DNA of 64,000 nucleotides from Sphingomonas sp. SUN019. GTDB taxonomy: Bacteria; Pseudomonadota; Alphaproteobacteria; Sphingomonadales; Sphingomonadaceae. Shown one piece after another: positions 52,682 through 60,346 of this stretch. The stretch lies in contig NZ_CP096971.1 in NCBI RefSeq assembly GCF_024758705.1, positions 2,108,001 to 2,172,000 of the forward strand, in the 5' to 3' direction. The position numbers were made by a program, and so were the translations under genes. Positions within the stretch are counted from its first letter, which is position 1. Every line of letters starts with the position of its first letter. Under the pieces are notes generated by a model that was not told the DNA's origin, did not search any database, and worked only from the letters and a program-made list of their open reading frames with translations.

Positions 52682-52787
52682 AAAACCACCCCGTGCACGA
52701 AGCACGGAGTGGCCTAGGTTCAGGGAGGAGACACACCTGAAAGGCGTGCCATACGGTATCGCGAAAGGGGGGACACGACACCGTACT
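52680..52787 (-). ncRNA. Candidate small RNA with C-rich loop, CUCCUCCC motif and intrinsic terminator
   Basis: On the minus strand a 107-nt RNA would fold into three hairpins. Hairpin 1 (52776-52785 with 52752-52761) has a loop holding CCCCCC. Hairpin 2 is CACGCC-UUUCA-GGUGUG (52732-52748). The terminator hairpin (52686-52712) has an 11-bp stem and is followed by UUUUUU. A single-stranded CUCCUCCC (52723-52730) is complementary to Shine-Dalgarno sequences. One pair in each stem is a mismatch on the plus strand and a G-U wobble on the minus strand, which points to minus-strand transcription. A promoter-like sequence lies just upstream. It is in the gap between convergent genes. No family was recognised. 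Confidence 0.65.
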
Positions 52788-52792
52788 GCAAC

Positions 52793-52820
52793 AACATAGG
52801 AGGGTGCGAAAAGGTTTCAA
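52793..52820 (-). promoter_or_regulatory. Sigma70-like promoter for the small RNA
   Basis: Minus strand TTGAAA (52820-52815), 16-base spacer, TATGTT (52798-52793). The expected start point, 6-7 bases on, is at 52786-52787, exactly at the foot of hairpin 1 of the RNA. Confidence 0.55.
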
Positions 52821-52831
52821 GAGATTGTGCG

Positions 52832-52852
52832 TCGCGGCAAAAAAAGCCGCGA
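52832..52852. terminator. Hairpin after the cytochrome b561 gene
   Basis: TCGCGGC and GCCGCGA are 7-bp arms around seven A (T on the minus strand). It lies 29 bases past the cytochrome b561 stop and before the sRNA promoter, so it may end the sapC-cytochrome transcript. No T-run follows, so the call is weak. Confidence 0.35.
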
Positions 52853-52881
52853 TCGCCCGCCCTCACGCTACGCCAGAGCGT

Positions 52882-53427
52882 TCAGCGCGCGCCGCCCGGC
52901 ACCATCCGCAACAGCACCGAATCGCGCAGGATCAGGTGATGGCGGAGCGCCGCGCCGATGTGCAGCACGACCAGCGCCAGCATCAGCCAGCCGAGCACGC
53001 CATGCGCATCGCTGCCGAACGCGCCGGCCGAGCGCGATACCGGCAGATAGGGAATGTCGACCATCCCGAACCAGGTGAGCGGACGACGCTTTTCCGCCCC
53101 CGACGCCATCAGCCAGCCGGTGATCGGCATCGCCAGCAGCAATCCGTAGAGCGTCCAGTGCGTCGCATGCGCCACGCCGCGCTCCCATGCCTTCGTCTCG
53201 GCGGGCAGCGGGGGCGGGCGATGCGCCAGCCGCCACGCGATCCGTGCGAGCGTCAGGAACAATACGGTGATGCCGATCGCTTTGTGGCCCGGCATCCACG
53301 CGCCCAGCGCCGGGATCGGATCATGCAGGAATCCGACCGCGATATTGACGATCACGAGGATTGCGATGACCCAGTGGAACGCGATCGCGACGCCCGAATA
53401 GCGGCGATCCATCGGCAACCGGGTCAT
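52882..53427 (-). CDS. Cytochrome b561 (CybB family)
   Basis: Di-heme membrane cytochrome of 181 residues with four transmembrane helices. Heme-ligand histidines sit in IAFHWVIA (residue 18), in MPGHKAIGI near 48 and in a pair in the last helices (SDAHGVLGWL and VVLHIGAAL near 142-160). It passes electrons from ubiquinol or superoxide. The gene follows sapC by 11 bases on the same strand; no functional link between the two is known. The C-terminus is short and basic. Confidence 0.9.
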   Translation of the reverse strand: MTRLPMDRRYSGVAIAFHWVIAILVIVNIAVGFLHDPIPALGAWMPGHKAIGITVLFLTLARIAWRLAHRPPPLPAETKAWERGVAHATHWTLYGLLLAMPITGWLMASGAEKRRPLTWFGMVDIPYLPVSRSAGAFGSDAHGVLGWLMLALVVLHIGAALRHHLILRDSVLLRMVPGGAR

Positions 53428-53438
53428 CGCGTTTTTCC

Positions 53439-54206
53439 TCAGCCGTTCAGCACCTGCTGCGGCATCTTGCCCAGTTTCACCTGCTTGGCAAAGATATCTC
53501 GCATCAGCGACAGCGAAAACAGGTGCGCGTAGATCAGCGGCAGCATCCCCGACTTCGACATCTTGCGCAGCTGATCACCGCGCAGGTCGGCGAGCTTCTC
53601 CTCGTTCACCATCTGGAAGCCGCGATAGGTGAAGGGCATGTCGTTGCCTTCCTGCTGGATGTTGACTTCACCCTCCATCAACAGGTCGGCTTCGCGGATT
53701 TCCTTCATGAACTGGCCGGTCTTCAGCCCCGCCTGTTCGAACGATTCGTTGAAGCCGAGGATGTTTTTGGTCACTTCCGACGGCTGGCCGTCCTCGAACA
53801 GTTTCTGGCCCTCGTCGAATTTGCCGACGGTGTCCGCGGTCGGATCGAAGCACAGCGACAATTCGGTCGCTTCGGGCCGCAGCCGCGCCAGCATGAAGGG
53901 GTAGCGGCGGATATAGGCCGGGACGTAGAAATCATCGACGTTGAGCGCGCCGTCGTCGTTCAGGAAGACGTTCACGCCTTCGTTCAGGCCCATCAGCGCG
54001 ATCGGGATCGAATCCTCGCCCGACGAAAAGACGATCGGCATGAAGCGCTGCACCAGCGGAAATTCCTCCACCGTCAGCGGGATCGCATGCTGGTTCTGCA
54101 GGAACGGCGCATTGGTCGCCTGGCGGAGCGTGTAATCGGCGTGAAGCTCGCTCGAAAGCGGTTCGAGGCCATTGTAGAAAAGCGGAAGCTGCGGCGCGCT
54201 GGCCAT
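53439..54206 (-). CDS. SapC family protein
   Basis: Protein of 255 residues matching the SapC family (named after a Campylobacter S-layer-linked gene) that is common in sphingomonads, caulobacters and marine gammaproteobacteria. Signatures are PLFYNGLEPLSSELHADY at the start, the PLTVEEFPLVQRFMPIVFS segment near 42 and YVPAYIRRYPFMLA near 94. No signal peptide or transmembrane helix. The biochemical function is not established; in some bacteria such genes sit with tryptophan halogenases and TonB receptors, but not here. GGAGAG precedes the ATG. Confidence 0.9.
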   Translation of the reverse strand: MASAPQLPLFYNGLEPLSSELHADYTLRQATNAPFLQNQHAIPLTVEEFPLVQRFMPIVFSSGEDSIPIALMGLNEGVNVFLNDDGALNVDDFYVPAYIRRYPFMLARLRPEATELSLCFDPTADTVGKFDEGQKLFEDGQPSEVTKNILGFNESFEQAGLKTGQFMKEIREADLLMEGEVNIQQEGNDMPFTYRGFQMVNEEKLADLRGDQLRKMSKSGMLPLIYAHLFSLSLMRDIFAKQVKLGKMPQQVLNG

Positions 54207-54276
54207 CGGTTACTCTCCAGTCGGGTCGATCGGGTCAAAAGATTGGCGCGCGATGGTCGCGCGGATGCGCGCGGCC

Positions 54277-55743
54277 CTATTCGTCCGCGCGCGCAGGCGC
54301 AAGTTCGGGCGTGTCGCCGGGCGCGATCAGCTTGCCGGGATTCATGATGTTCCGGGGGTCCAGCCCGGCCTTGATCGCACGCAGCGCCGCCAGCCGCGCG
54401 GGCGAGGACAGTCGCACCAGTTCGGTCAGCTTCATCTGCCCGATGCCGTGTTCGGCGGAGATCGATCCCCCTGCCGCGACGACCAGATCGTTGACGAAGC
54501 GCGTGATCGCGGGCGCTTCATCGGCATACCAACGGTCGCGGTCGACGCCTGCGGGCGCGCGGACGTGGAAATGGACGTTGCCGTCGCCGAGATGGCCGAA
54601 GCCGCTGGCGCGCGTGCCGGGAAAGCGCGCGTCGCACGCCGCCGCCGCCTCGACCATGAAGCGCGGCATCGTTTCGACCGGGACCGAAATGTCGTGCTGT
54701 GCGGCGGGGCCGGTCGCGCGTTCGGCGTCGGAAATCGAATCGCGGATGCGCCAGAACGCCTCGGCCTGCGCTTCGCTTGCCGCGATCGTCGCGTCGGCCA
54801 CCAGTCCAGCCGTTGCGGCGTCCGCCAGCAATCGCTCGAACAATGCGGCGGGCGCTTCGTCGTCCGGCGTCATCGCGGTCGCCTCGATCAGGACGTGCCA
54901 CGGATGGTCGCCGGCCACCGGCGCACGGGCGCCGGGAATATGCCGCAGCACCGCGGCGAGCGATTCGCGCGGCAGCAGCTCGAAGCTTTCGACCGCGCGC
55001 GTCGCGGCTTCGAACCGGCGGAGCAGCGCCAGCGCATCGGTGGGCGACGCGACCGCAGCCCAGGCGACGCCGCGCGCCACGATCGCAGGGACCAGTTTCA
55101 GCGTCGCGGCGGTGACGATGCCCAATGTCCCCTCCGCCCCGACCAGCAATTGCGTCAGGTCGTAACCGCGATTGTCCTTCTTCAGCGCGGCAAGTCCGTC
55201 GTGGAGCGATCCGTCGGGCAGCACGGCCTCGATCCCCGCCACCAGCCCGCGCATCGTGCCGAAGCGCAATACCTGCGTGCCGCCCGCGTTGGTCGAGACC
55301 AGCCCGCCGATCGTCGCCGAGCCGCGCGCGCCGAGCGTCAGCGGGAAACGCTGACCTCGTTCCAGCGCGGCCGCGTGGAGATCGGCGAGGATCACGCCCG
55401 CTTCGACAACCGCAAGACCCGCGTCCGGATCGATCGCGCGAATCCGGTTCATCCGCCGGAGCGACAGGATCGCGGCGCTCCCGTCCTCGGGCGGCGTCGC
55501 GCCGCCGACCATCGAGGTGTTCCCGCCCTGCGGCACCAGCGCCACGCCCGTTAGCGCCGCGGCGCGGACGATCGCCTGCACCTCATCCACGGTCGCCGGT
55601 TCAAGCAACAGCGACGCGCGCCCGCGCCAGCGCTTGCGCCAGTCGGTCAGCCACGGTGCGATTGCGTCGGGGTCGGTCACGATCGCGCGCGGCGGCAGGC
55701 GACCGTTGAGATCGGCCAGCAAACGGTTCTGGGCGGGGGTCAT
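54277..55743 (-). CDS. FAD-linked 2-hydroxyacid oxidoreductase (D-lactate/D-2-hydroxyglutarate dehydrogenase-like)
   Basis: Flavoprotein of 488 residues of the VAO/PCMH family. The FAD-binding region has VPQGGNTSMVGGATP (about 69-83), TLGARGSATIGGLVSTNAGG (about 136-155) and LLVGAEGTLGIVT near 201. The C-terminal cap has FGHLGDGNVHFH near 383 and EHGIGQMK near 433, which hold the metal or substrate histidines. It oxidises a D-2-hydroxyacid and passes electrons to quinone or cytochrome. ATG at 55743 is chosen for a normal N-terminus; the ORF could extend 13 codons further. Exact substrate unknown. Confidence 0.9.
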   Translation of the reverse strand: MTPAQNRLLADLNGRLPPRAIVTDPDAIAPWLTDWRKRWRGRASLLLEPATVDEVQAIVRAAALTGVALVPQGGNTSMVGGATPPEDGSAAILSLRRMNRIRAIDPDAGLAVVEAGVILADLHAAALERGQRFPLTLGARGSATIGGLVSTNAGGTQVLRFGTMRGLVAGIEAVLPDGSLHDGLAALKKDNRGYDLTQLLVGAEGTLGIVTAATLKLVPAIVARGVAWAAVASPTDALALLRRFEAATRAVESFELLPRESLAAVLRHIPGARAPVAGDHPWHVLIEATAMTPDDEAPAALFERLLADAATAGLVADATIAASEAQAEAFWRIRDSISDAERATGPAAQHDISVPVETMPRFMVEAAAACDARFPGTRASGFGHLGDGNVHFHVRAPAGVDRDRWYADEAPAITRFVNDLVVAAGGSISAEHGIGQMKLTELVRLSSPARLAALRAIKAGLDPRNIMNPGKLIAPGDTPELAPARADE

Positions 55744-55808
55744 CGCCCCATCTTCGCCGCAATTCATGCGCGGTTCAAACATTTCGGGTACGAGCGGATC
55801 ATAACCCG

Positions 55809-56291
55809 ATGAATCGTCGCGCCCTCACCACCCTCGGCCTGATCGCCGCCGCGCCGTTGGCGCTGTCGGCCGCCGAACCCGCGCGACCGGATACGGTGCA
55901 GTTCGCGCAATTGACGATCCGGGAACGCGTCATCATCCGCATTCCCCGCCTCGATTCGCGCCCGGTGACCCGCCCGCCCGATCCGCGCGCGCCGCGCGCC
56001 CGCCCAATCGTGGTGGAATGGGAGGAGAAGAAGGCCCCGCAGTGCATCGCCACCGCGACGCTGGCGGGCGCGCATTTCACCGAAGGCGGCGACGTCGACC
56101 TCGCGCTGAACGACGGCCGCCGGATCCGCGCGAAACTGGAGGACGATTGTCCGACGCTCAACTTCTACGGCGGTTTCTATCTGCAGCAGACGCCTGACGG
56201 GATGACCTGCGCGAAACGCGATGCGATCCGCGCACGATCGGGCAGGCGGTGCGAGATCGGACGGTTCCGGGCGCTGAAGCCAAGGAAGTAG
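55809..56291 (+). CDS. Secreted hypothetical protein
   Basis: Protein of 160 residues with a signal peptide (MNRRALTTLGLIAAAPLALSA, cleavage near AEP). The mature part has a Pro/Arg-rich segment (about 50-68), then a domain with three cysteines (APQCIAT, DDCPTLNF, MTCAKRDA) and a fourth in GRRCEIG. Two disulfides are likely in the periplasm. No family recognised, though related small proteins occur in sphingomonads. It is divergent from the FAD-linked oxidase gene and followed by the structured repeat at 56314. Confidence 0.75.
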   Translation: MNRRALTTLGLIAAAPLALSAAEPARPDTVQFAQLTIRERVIIRIPRLDSRPVTRPPDPRAPRARPIVVEWEEKKAPQCIATATLAGAHFTEGGDVDLALNDGRRIRAKLEDDCPTLNFYGGFYLQQTPDGMTCAKRDAIRARSGRRCEIGRFRALKPRK

Positions 56292-56313
56292 CGGAAACCG
56301 CGAAAATGACCCC

Positions 56314-56588
56314 TTAGAGCGAGTTGTGACCATACGAAGGCATCTTGATTGCCCGGAGCAGCACGCCGACGAGGAGCGCAGCGCAGACGCGTAGCTTCGG
56401 CTACGCGCAAGCAAGCGACGACGCTCGGCGGGCTGCTCCGGGCAACCGCTGCGCGGCGGGCCGATTTTGGCCCAGGGCAGCGTCGCTGGTCGGTCACGAT
56501 GCTTAAGCATCGCTCCGCTCCTCACTTCTTGCCCTGGGCCAAAATCGGCTCCGTCACGACGCCTCCGTATGGTCACAGCTCGCTCTAA
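56314..56588. repeat. 275-bp structured element with 28-bp terminal inverted repeats, family E
   Basis: The ends (56314-56341 and 56561-56588) are inverted copies with 26 of 28 bases matching, beginning TTAGAGCGAG. Inside are two further hairpins. One is TTGCCCGGAGCAGC / GCTGCTCCGGGCAA, with an inner CGTAGC-TTCG-GCTACG stem. The other is CCGATTTTGGCCCAGGGCA / TGCCCTGGGCCAAAATCGG, with the palindrome GATGCTTAAGCATC at its centre. There is no transposase or other gene inside. It resembles a MITE or a structured repeat and ends 82 bases before the helicase ATG. Confidence 0.8.
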
Positions 56589-56670
56589 ACTTGACTTTCG
56601 CGCCCTGATCGCGGAGCGCGCGAAGACGTGGCGGCGGACGCGGTCTGCCCACGCATTACCGGACAATCGC

Positions 56671-58095
56671 ATGAGCTTTGCCGATCTCGGCCTCTCCGAC
56701 GAACTACTCCGCGCGGTGAACGACACCGGCTATACCGAGCCGACGCCGATTCAGGCGAGCGCGATCCCGAGCGTGCTGATGATGCGCGACATCATCGGCA
56801 TAGCGCAGACCGGCACGGGCAAGACCGCGTCGTTCGTGCTGCCGATGATCGACATTCTCGCGCACGGCCGCAGCCGCGCGCGGATGCCGCGCAGTCTGAT
56901 CCTGGAGCCGACGCGCGAACTCGCCGCGCAGGTGGCGGAGAATTTCGAAAAGTACGGCAAATATCACAAGCTCAGCATGGCGCTGCTGATCGGCGGCGTG
57001 CAGATGGGCGATCAGGTGAAGGCGCTGGAAAAGGGCGTCGACGTGCTGATCGCGACGCCGGGCCGGTTGATGGATCTGTTCGGGCGCGGCAAGATTTTGC
57101 TGACCGGTTGTTCCTTGCTGGTGATCGACGAGGCCGACCGGATGCTCGACATGGGATTCATCCCCGATATCGAGGAAATCTGCACCAAGCTGCCGACGAC
57201 GCGCCAGACCTTGCTGTTCTCGGCGACGATGCCCGCACCGATCAAGCGGCTGGCGGACAAGTTCCTGTCGAACCCCAAGACCATCGAGGTCTCACGCCCC
57301 GCCTCCACCAGCCTGAACATCACGCAGTGGGTGGTGCCGGTGAAGAGCCAGTCGTTCGAGAAGCGCAAGACGCTGCGCAATCTGCTCGGTCGTGACGACG
57401 TGACCACCGCGATCATCTTCTGCAACCGCAAGACGACGGTGCGCGAACTGAACAAGAGCCTGCAGGGCGACGGTTTCCGGTCGGGCGAAATCCACGGCGA
57501 CATGGAACAGGCGCAGCGGATCGCCGAACTCGACCGGTTCAAGGCGGGCGACATCAACATCCTGGTCGCCAGCGACGTCGCGGCGCGCGGGCTGGACATC
57601 AAGGGCGTCAGCCACGTCTTCAATTTCGACGCGCCGTGGCATCCGGATGACTATGTCCACCGCATCGGACGGACGGGGCGCGCGGGGGCGACCGGCGTCG
57701 CCTATACCTTCGTCGCGCCGGATGACGCCGAGAACATCGCCAATATCGAGAAACTGACCGGGCAGCAGATTCCGCGCCTGGGGGCTGTGCCAGAGGCGGT
57801 TGCGGCGAGCGAGGAACCGGCGCGCGAGGCGAAGCCGCGGCGCGAGCGGGCGCCGCGCAAGCCGCGCGCGGAAACGTCGGCGGAAGCGCGGGCGCCGGTC
57901 GAAGCCGCGCCGCAACCGGCAGAGGCCCCACGGCGCGAGCGCGCACCGCGGCGTGAGGAACCCGTCCGCGCTGCGCCTGCGGCGCGTGCCGAGCCGCGTG
58001 CTCGCGACAACCGCAATGACAATGATGACGACGACAACAAGGGCGGCTGGAACGGCCCGATCCCTGATTTCCTGAGCGCCACGTTCGGCGGCTGA
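56671..58095 (+). CDS. DEAD-box RNA helicase (RhlE-like)
   Basis: ATP-dependent RNA helicase of 474 residues. The Q motif is YTEPTPIQASAIP near 21-33, motif I AQTGTGKT near 47, motif Ia PTRELAAQ, motif II DEAD in VIDEADRML near 155, motif III SAT and motif VI HRIGRTGRAG near 332. The C-terminal 100 residues are a disordered Arg/Ala/Glu-rich tail ending with DDDNKGGWNGPIP and a short hydrophobic end. The start MSFADLGLS fits the family; the frame extends upstream into the repeat element but that part is not conserved. It probably acts in ribosome assembly or RNA decay at low temperature. Confidence 0.94.
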   Translation: MSFADLGLSDELLRAVNDTGYTEPTPIQASAIPSVLMMRDIIGIAQTGTGKTASFVLPMIDILAHGRSRARMPRSLILEPTRELAAQVAENFEKYGKYHKLSMALLIGGVQMGDQVKALEKGVDVLIATPGRLMDLFGRGKILLTGCSLLVIDEADRMLDMGFIPDIEEICTKLPTTRQTLLFSATMPAPIKRLADKFLSNPKTIEVSRPASTSLNITQWVVPVKSQSFEKRKTLRNLLGRDDVTTAIIFCNRKTTVRELNKSLQGDGFRSGEIHGDMEQAQRIAELDRFKAGDINILVASDVAARGLDIKGVSHVFNFDAPWHPDDYVHRIGRTGRAGATGVAYTFVAPDDAENIANIEKLTGQQIPRLGAVPEAVAASEEPAREAKPRRERAPRKPRAETSAEARAPVEAAPQPAEAPRRERAPRREEPVRAAPAARAEPRARDNRNDNDDDDNKGGWNGPIPDFLSATFGG

Positions 58096-58283
58096 TGCCG
58101 CAGCGGCCCAAACCGCCTGTCGAAAGCCCGTGCACCCTGGTGTGCACGATCGATCGCACGACCGGCTGGTGCCACGGCTGCGCCCGGACGCTGGACGAAA
58201 TCGCGCGCTGGGGTTCGATCACCAACGACGAGCGCCGCGCGATCCTTCGCGCGGTGGCGATCCGTCAGGCGGGAACGCTTTAG
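58095..58283 (+). CDS. DUF1289 family protein
   Basis: Small protein of 62 residues with the DUF1289 cysteine pattern SPCTLVCTIDRTTGWCHGCARTLDEI, four cysteines that probably bind a metal. The ATG overlaps the helicase stop (TGATG), so it is cotranslated with the helicase. Members of the family are often next to RNA helicases or oxidoreductases; no function is established. It converges with the J-domain gene with a 4-base overlap of the ends. Confidence 0.88.
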   Translation: MPQRPKPPVESPCTLVCTIDRTTGWCHGCARTLDEIARWGSITNDERRAILRAVAIRQAGTL

Positions 58284-58561
58284 CCGAGTGACTTCAGCAA
58301 TGTATCGCGCGCGGCATTGACCTGACGCGCCTGCTCGGCAGAACCGCCGCGGTCGGGGTGGACGTCCGCCACCAGCCGCCTGTGGGCGGCGCGGATCGTG
58401 TCGGCGTCGGCGTTCGGTGCGACTCCGAGTGTCGCGCGCGCCTCCGCGAGATTATCGCCGGTGCGCGGCGCGGCGACCGCGGGGCGGGGTTTGCCGAAGC
58501 CCTTCCACAGCCGGTAACCGGCGTAGGCGACGAGCAGCGCTAGGATCAGCTTGGTCATCAT
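58280..58561 (-). CDS. Membrane-anchored short J-domain protein
   Basis: Protein of 93 residues: an N-terminal transmembrane helix (about 4-20, ILALLVAYAGYRLWKGF) and a C-terminal J domain (about 40-93) with the HPD motif in VADVHPDRGGS. It is a co-chaperone that would recruit DnaK to the inner membrane, similar in layout to TIM14/DjlA-like short proteins of alphaproteobacteria. Its ATG overlaps the mipZ stop (ATGA), so both are translated together; a second ATG follows directly. Confidence 0.88.
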   Translation of the reverse strand: MMTKLILALLVAYAGYRLWKGFGKPRPAVAAPRTGDNLAEARATLGVAPNADADTIRAAHRRLVADVHPDRGGSAEQARQVNAARDTLLKSLG

Positions 58562-59352
58562 GCTACTTCCGCCAGTGCGGTTTCGGGGAGCGCCAGACCC
58601 GCCATCATCTCGCGCAATTCCTGCCGTGCCGCGACGTGGCTGAGCGCCATCGCGCCGAACTCCTTCGCGTCGAGCATGGTCAGACCCGAGGGGAACATCT
58701 CGCGATAGACGACGCGTTCGCCGAGGCCGGGAATGACGCGGAAGCCGACGCGTTTGGACAATTGGTCGAGCGCGTCGGACACGCGGCGCATGTTGCGCGC
58801 CTCGATATGCTGGAGCCGGTTGCGCAGCACGACCCAGTCGATGGTCGTGCCGTCGGCCTTCGCACGCACCTTTCGCGCGTCCCAGATCAGCTCGGAATAG
58901 AAGCTCGGCCGCGTGACCTTGAAGGTTTCGGGATGGACCTGCCCGATCAGGTCGAAATCGACGAAGCTGTCGTTCATCGGCGTGACGAGCGTGTTGGCGC
59001 GGGTGGCGGCGATGCGCGCGATCGGATCGTCGCGGCCGGGCGTGTCGATCACCAGAAAGTCCGCATCCGCGCCGAGATCGGTCATCAGCGCGTCGAAATT
59101 CGCCTCGCTCTTCCCGTCGCCGGTGGCGTGGCGGGGGACGACGAGGCCGGAATCGGTGCGCTTGTTGGTCGCGGCGCGATTGTCGAGATAGCGCCCCATC
59201 GTCCGCTGACGGTGATCCAGATCGAGGCACGCGACGCGCGCGCCCTTCGTGGCCAGCGCGATCGCGACATGGACCGCGGTGGTGGATTTGCCGGTCCCGC
59301 CCTTTTCATTGGCGAAGACGATGACGTGCGTATTAGCGGCCCCCGTTGGCAA
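58558..59352 (-). CDS. mipZ: Division-plane positioning ATPase MipZ
   Basis: ParA-like ATPase of 264 residues that forms a gradient from the cell poles with ParB and blocks FtsZ assembly away from midcell. The deviant Walker A is NEKGGTGKST (about 15-24), followed by DLDHRQRTMGRYLDNRA near 45 and VTPMNDSFVDFDLIG near 121, which are MipZ signatures, and WVVLRNRL. TTG at 59352 is used because no ATG or GTG gives the normal N-terminus. It is divergent from panC with a 76-base gap and is followed by an overlapping J-domain gene. Confidence 0.93.
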   Translation of the reverse strand: MPTGAANTHVIVFANEKGGTGKSTTAVHVAIALATKGARVACLDLDHRQRTMGRYLDNRAATNKRTDSGLVVPRHATGDGKSEANFDALMTDLGADADFLVIDTPGRDDPIARIAATRANTLVTPMNDSFVDFDLIGQVHPETFKVTRPSFYSELIWDARKVRAKADGTTIDWVVLRNRLQHIEARNMRRVSDALDQLSKRVGFRVIPGLGERVVYREMFPSGLTMLDAKEFGAMALSHVAARQELREMMAGLALPETALAEVA

Positions 59353-59428
59353 TTCGTCGCATCCCTTGTTGCTTGCGGCTTTGCCCCCTCATAGATGCCC
59401 GGCCGGGGCACGGCGAGGGGTTTACGCA

Positions 59429-60265
59429 TTGCAGACTGTCCGCGATCTCGAATCGCTTCGTGAAGCCGTGGCGGCGTGGCGCACGGAAGGCGCGCGCGTG
59501 GCGTTCGTCCCGACGATGGGCGCGCTTCATGCCGGGCATATCGCGCTGGTCGAGGCGGCGAAGGGGCCGGGGGTGAAGGTGGTCGCGTCGATCTTCGTGA
59601 ACCCGAAGCAATTCGGCCCGAACGAGGATCTGTCGCGCTATCCGCGCAAGGAAAAGGCCGACCTGACGATGCTGGAGGAGGCGGGCTGCGATCTCGTGTG
59701 GCTGCCGCCGGTCGAGGCGATGTATCCGGCGGGATTTGCGACGAACATCAGCGTGGCGGGCGTGTCGGAGGGACTGGATGGCGCGGCGCGGCCGGGGCAT
59801 TTCGACGGCGTGGCGACCGTGGTGACCAAGCTGTTCAACCAGGTGCGGCCCGACGCGGCGTATTTCGGGGAAAAGGATTACCAGCAACTGGCGGTGATCC
59901 GCCGGATGGTGAGCGATCTCGACATGGGGATCGACATCGTCGGGGTGCCGACGCAGCGTGACGACGACGGCCTGGCGCTGTCGTCGCGCAACATCTACCT
60001 CGACGACGAGCAGCGCGCGAAGGCGGTCGCGTTGCCGCGCGCGCTGGGCGTGGCGGCGCAGGGACTCGCGCGCGGTGATGATGCGGAGAACGTACTGGCG
60101 CAGGCGCATGCGGCGCTCGGCGCGGCGGGGTTCGAGGTCGATTACGTCTCGCTGGTCGATGCCGAAACGCTGGCGCTCGCCCCCGCGGCGGATCGCCCGC
60201 GGCGGCTGCTCGCGGCGGCGAAGATGGGCCACACGCGGCTGATCGACAACATCGCTATTGAATGA
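59429..60265 (+). CDS. panC: Pantothenate synthetase
   Basis: Enzyme of 278 residues that joins pantoate and beta-alanine with ATP, the last step of pantothenate (vitamin B5) synthesis. Motifs are FVPTMGALHAGH (about 27-38, ATP-binding HxGH), NPKQFGPNEDLSRYPR near 65 and YFGEKDYQQL near 149, followed by RDDDGLALSSRNIYL near 180. The TTG at 59429 is chosen because GAGGGG lies about 8 bases upstream and the residues match usual N-termini. No panB or panD is nearby. Confidence 0.94.
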   Translation: MQTVRDLESLREAVAAWRTEGARVAFVPTMGALHAGHIALVEAAKGPGVKVVASIFVNPKQFGPNEDLSRYPRKEKADLTMLEEAGCDLVWLPPVEAMYPAGFATNISVAGVSEGLDGAARPGHFDGVATVVTKLFNQVRPDAAYFGEKDYQQLAVIRRMVSDLDMGIDIVGVPTQRDDDGLALSSRNIYLDDEQRAKAVALPRALGVAAQGLARGDDAENVLAQAHAALGAAGFEVDYVSLVDAETLALAPAADRPRRLLAAAKMGHTRLIDNIAIE

Positions 60266-60284
60266 GGTTAATCGCGTTAACCAT
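60266..60284 (+). promoter_or_regulatory. GGTTAA-TCGCG-TTAACCAT site (CtrA-like)
   Basis: Directly after the panC stop lies GGTTAA (60266-60271), TCGCG, TTAACC (60277-60282), a 6-bp inverted repeat. The right half extends to TTAACCAT, which resembles the CtrA half-site. The spacing of the two TTAA is 5 rather than the classic 7. It is 63 bases before the Sel1-like gene. Confidence 0.35.
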
Positions 60285-60346
60285 TTGGTGAGACGAATCA
60301 CTCCAAGATGGCGTCATGGAAACATGAACGACGTTTGGGGGATACG

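Noticed and set aside
56467-56670. N-terminal extension of the helicase ORF through the structured repeat
   Set aside because: The extra 68 codons are encoded by the repeat and do not resemble any helicase N-terminus; the ATG at 56671 gives the family start.
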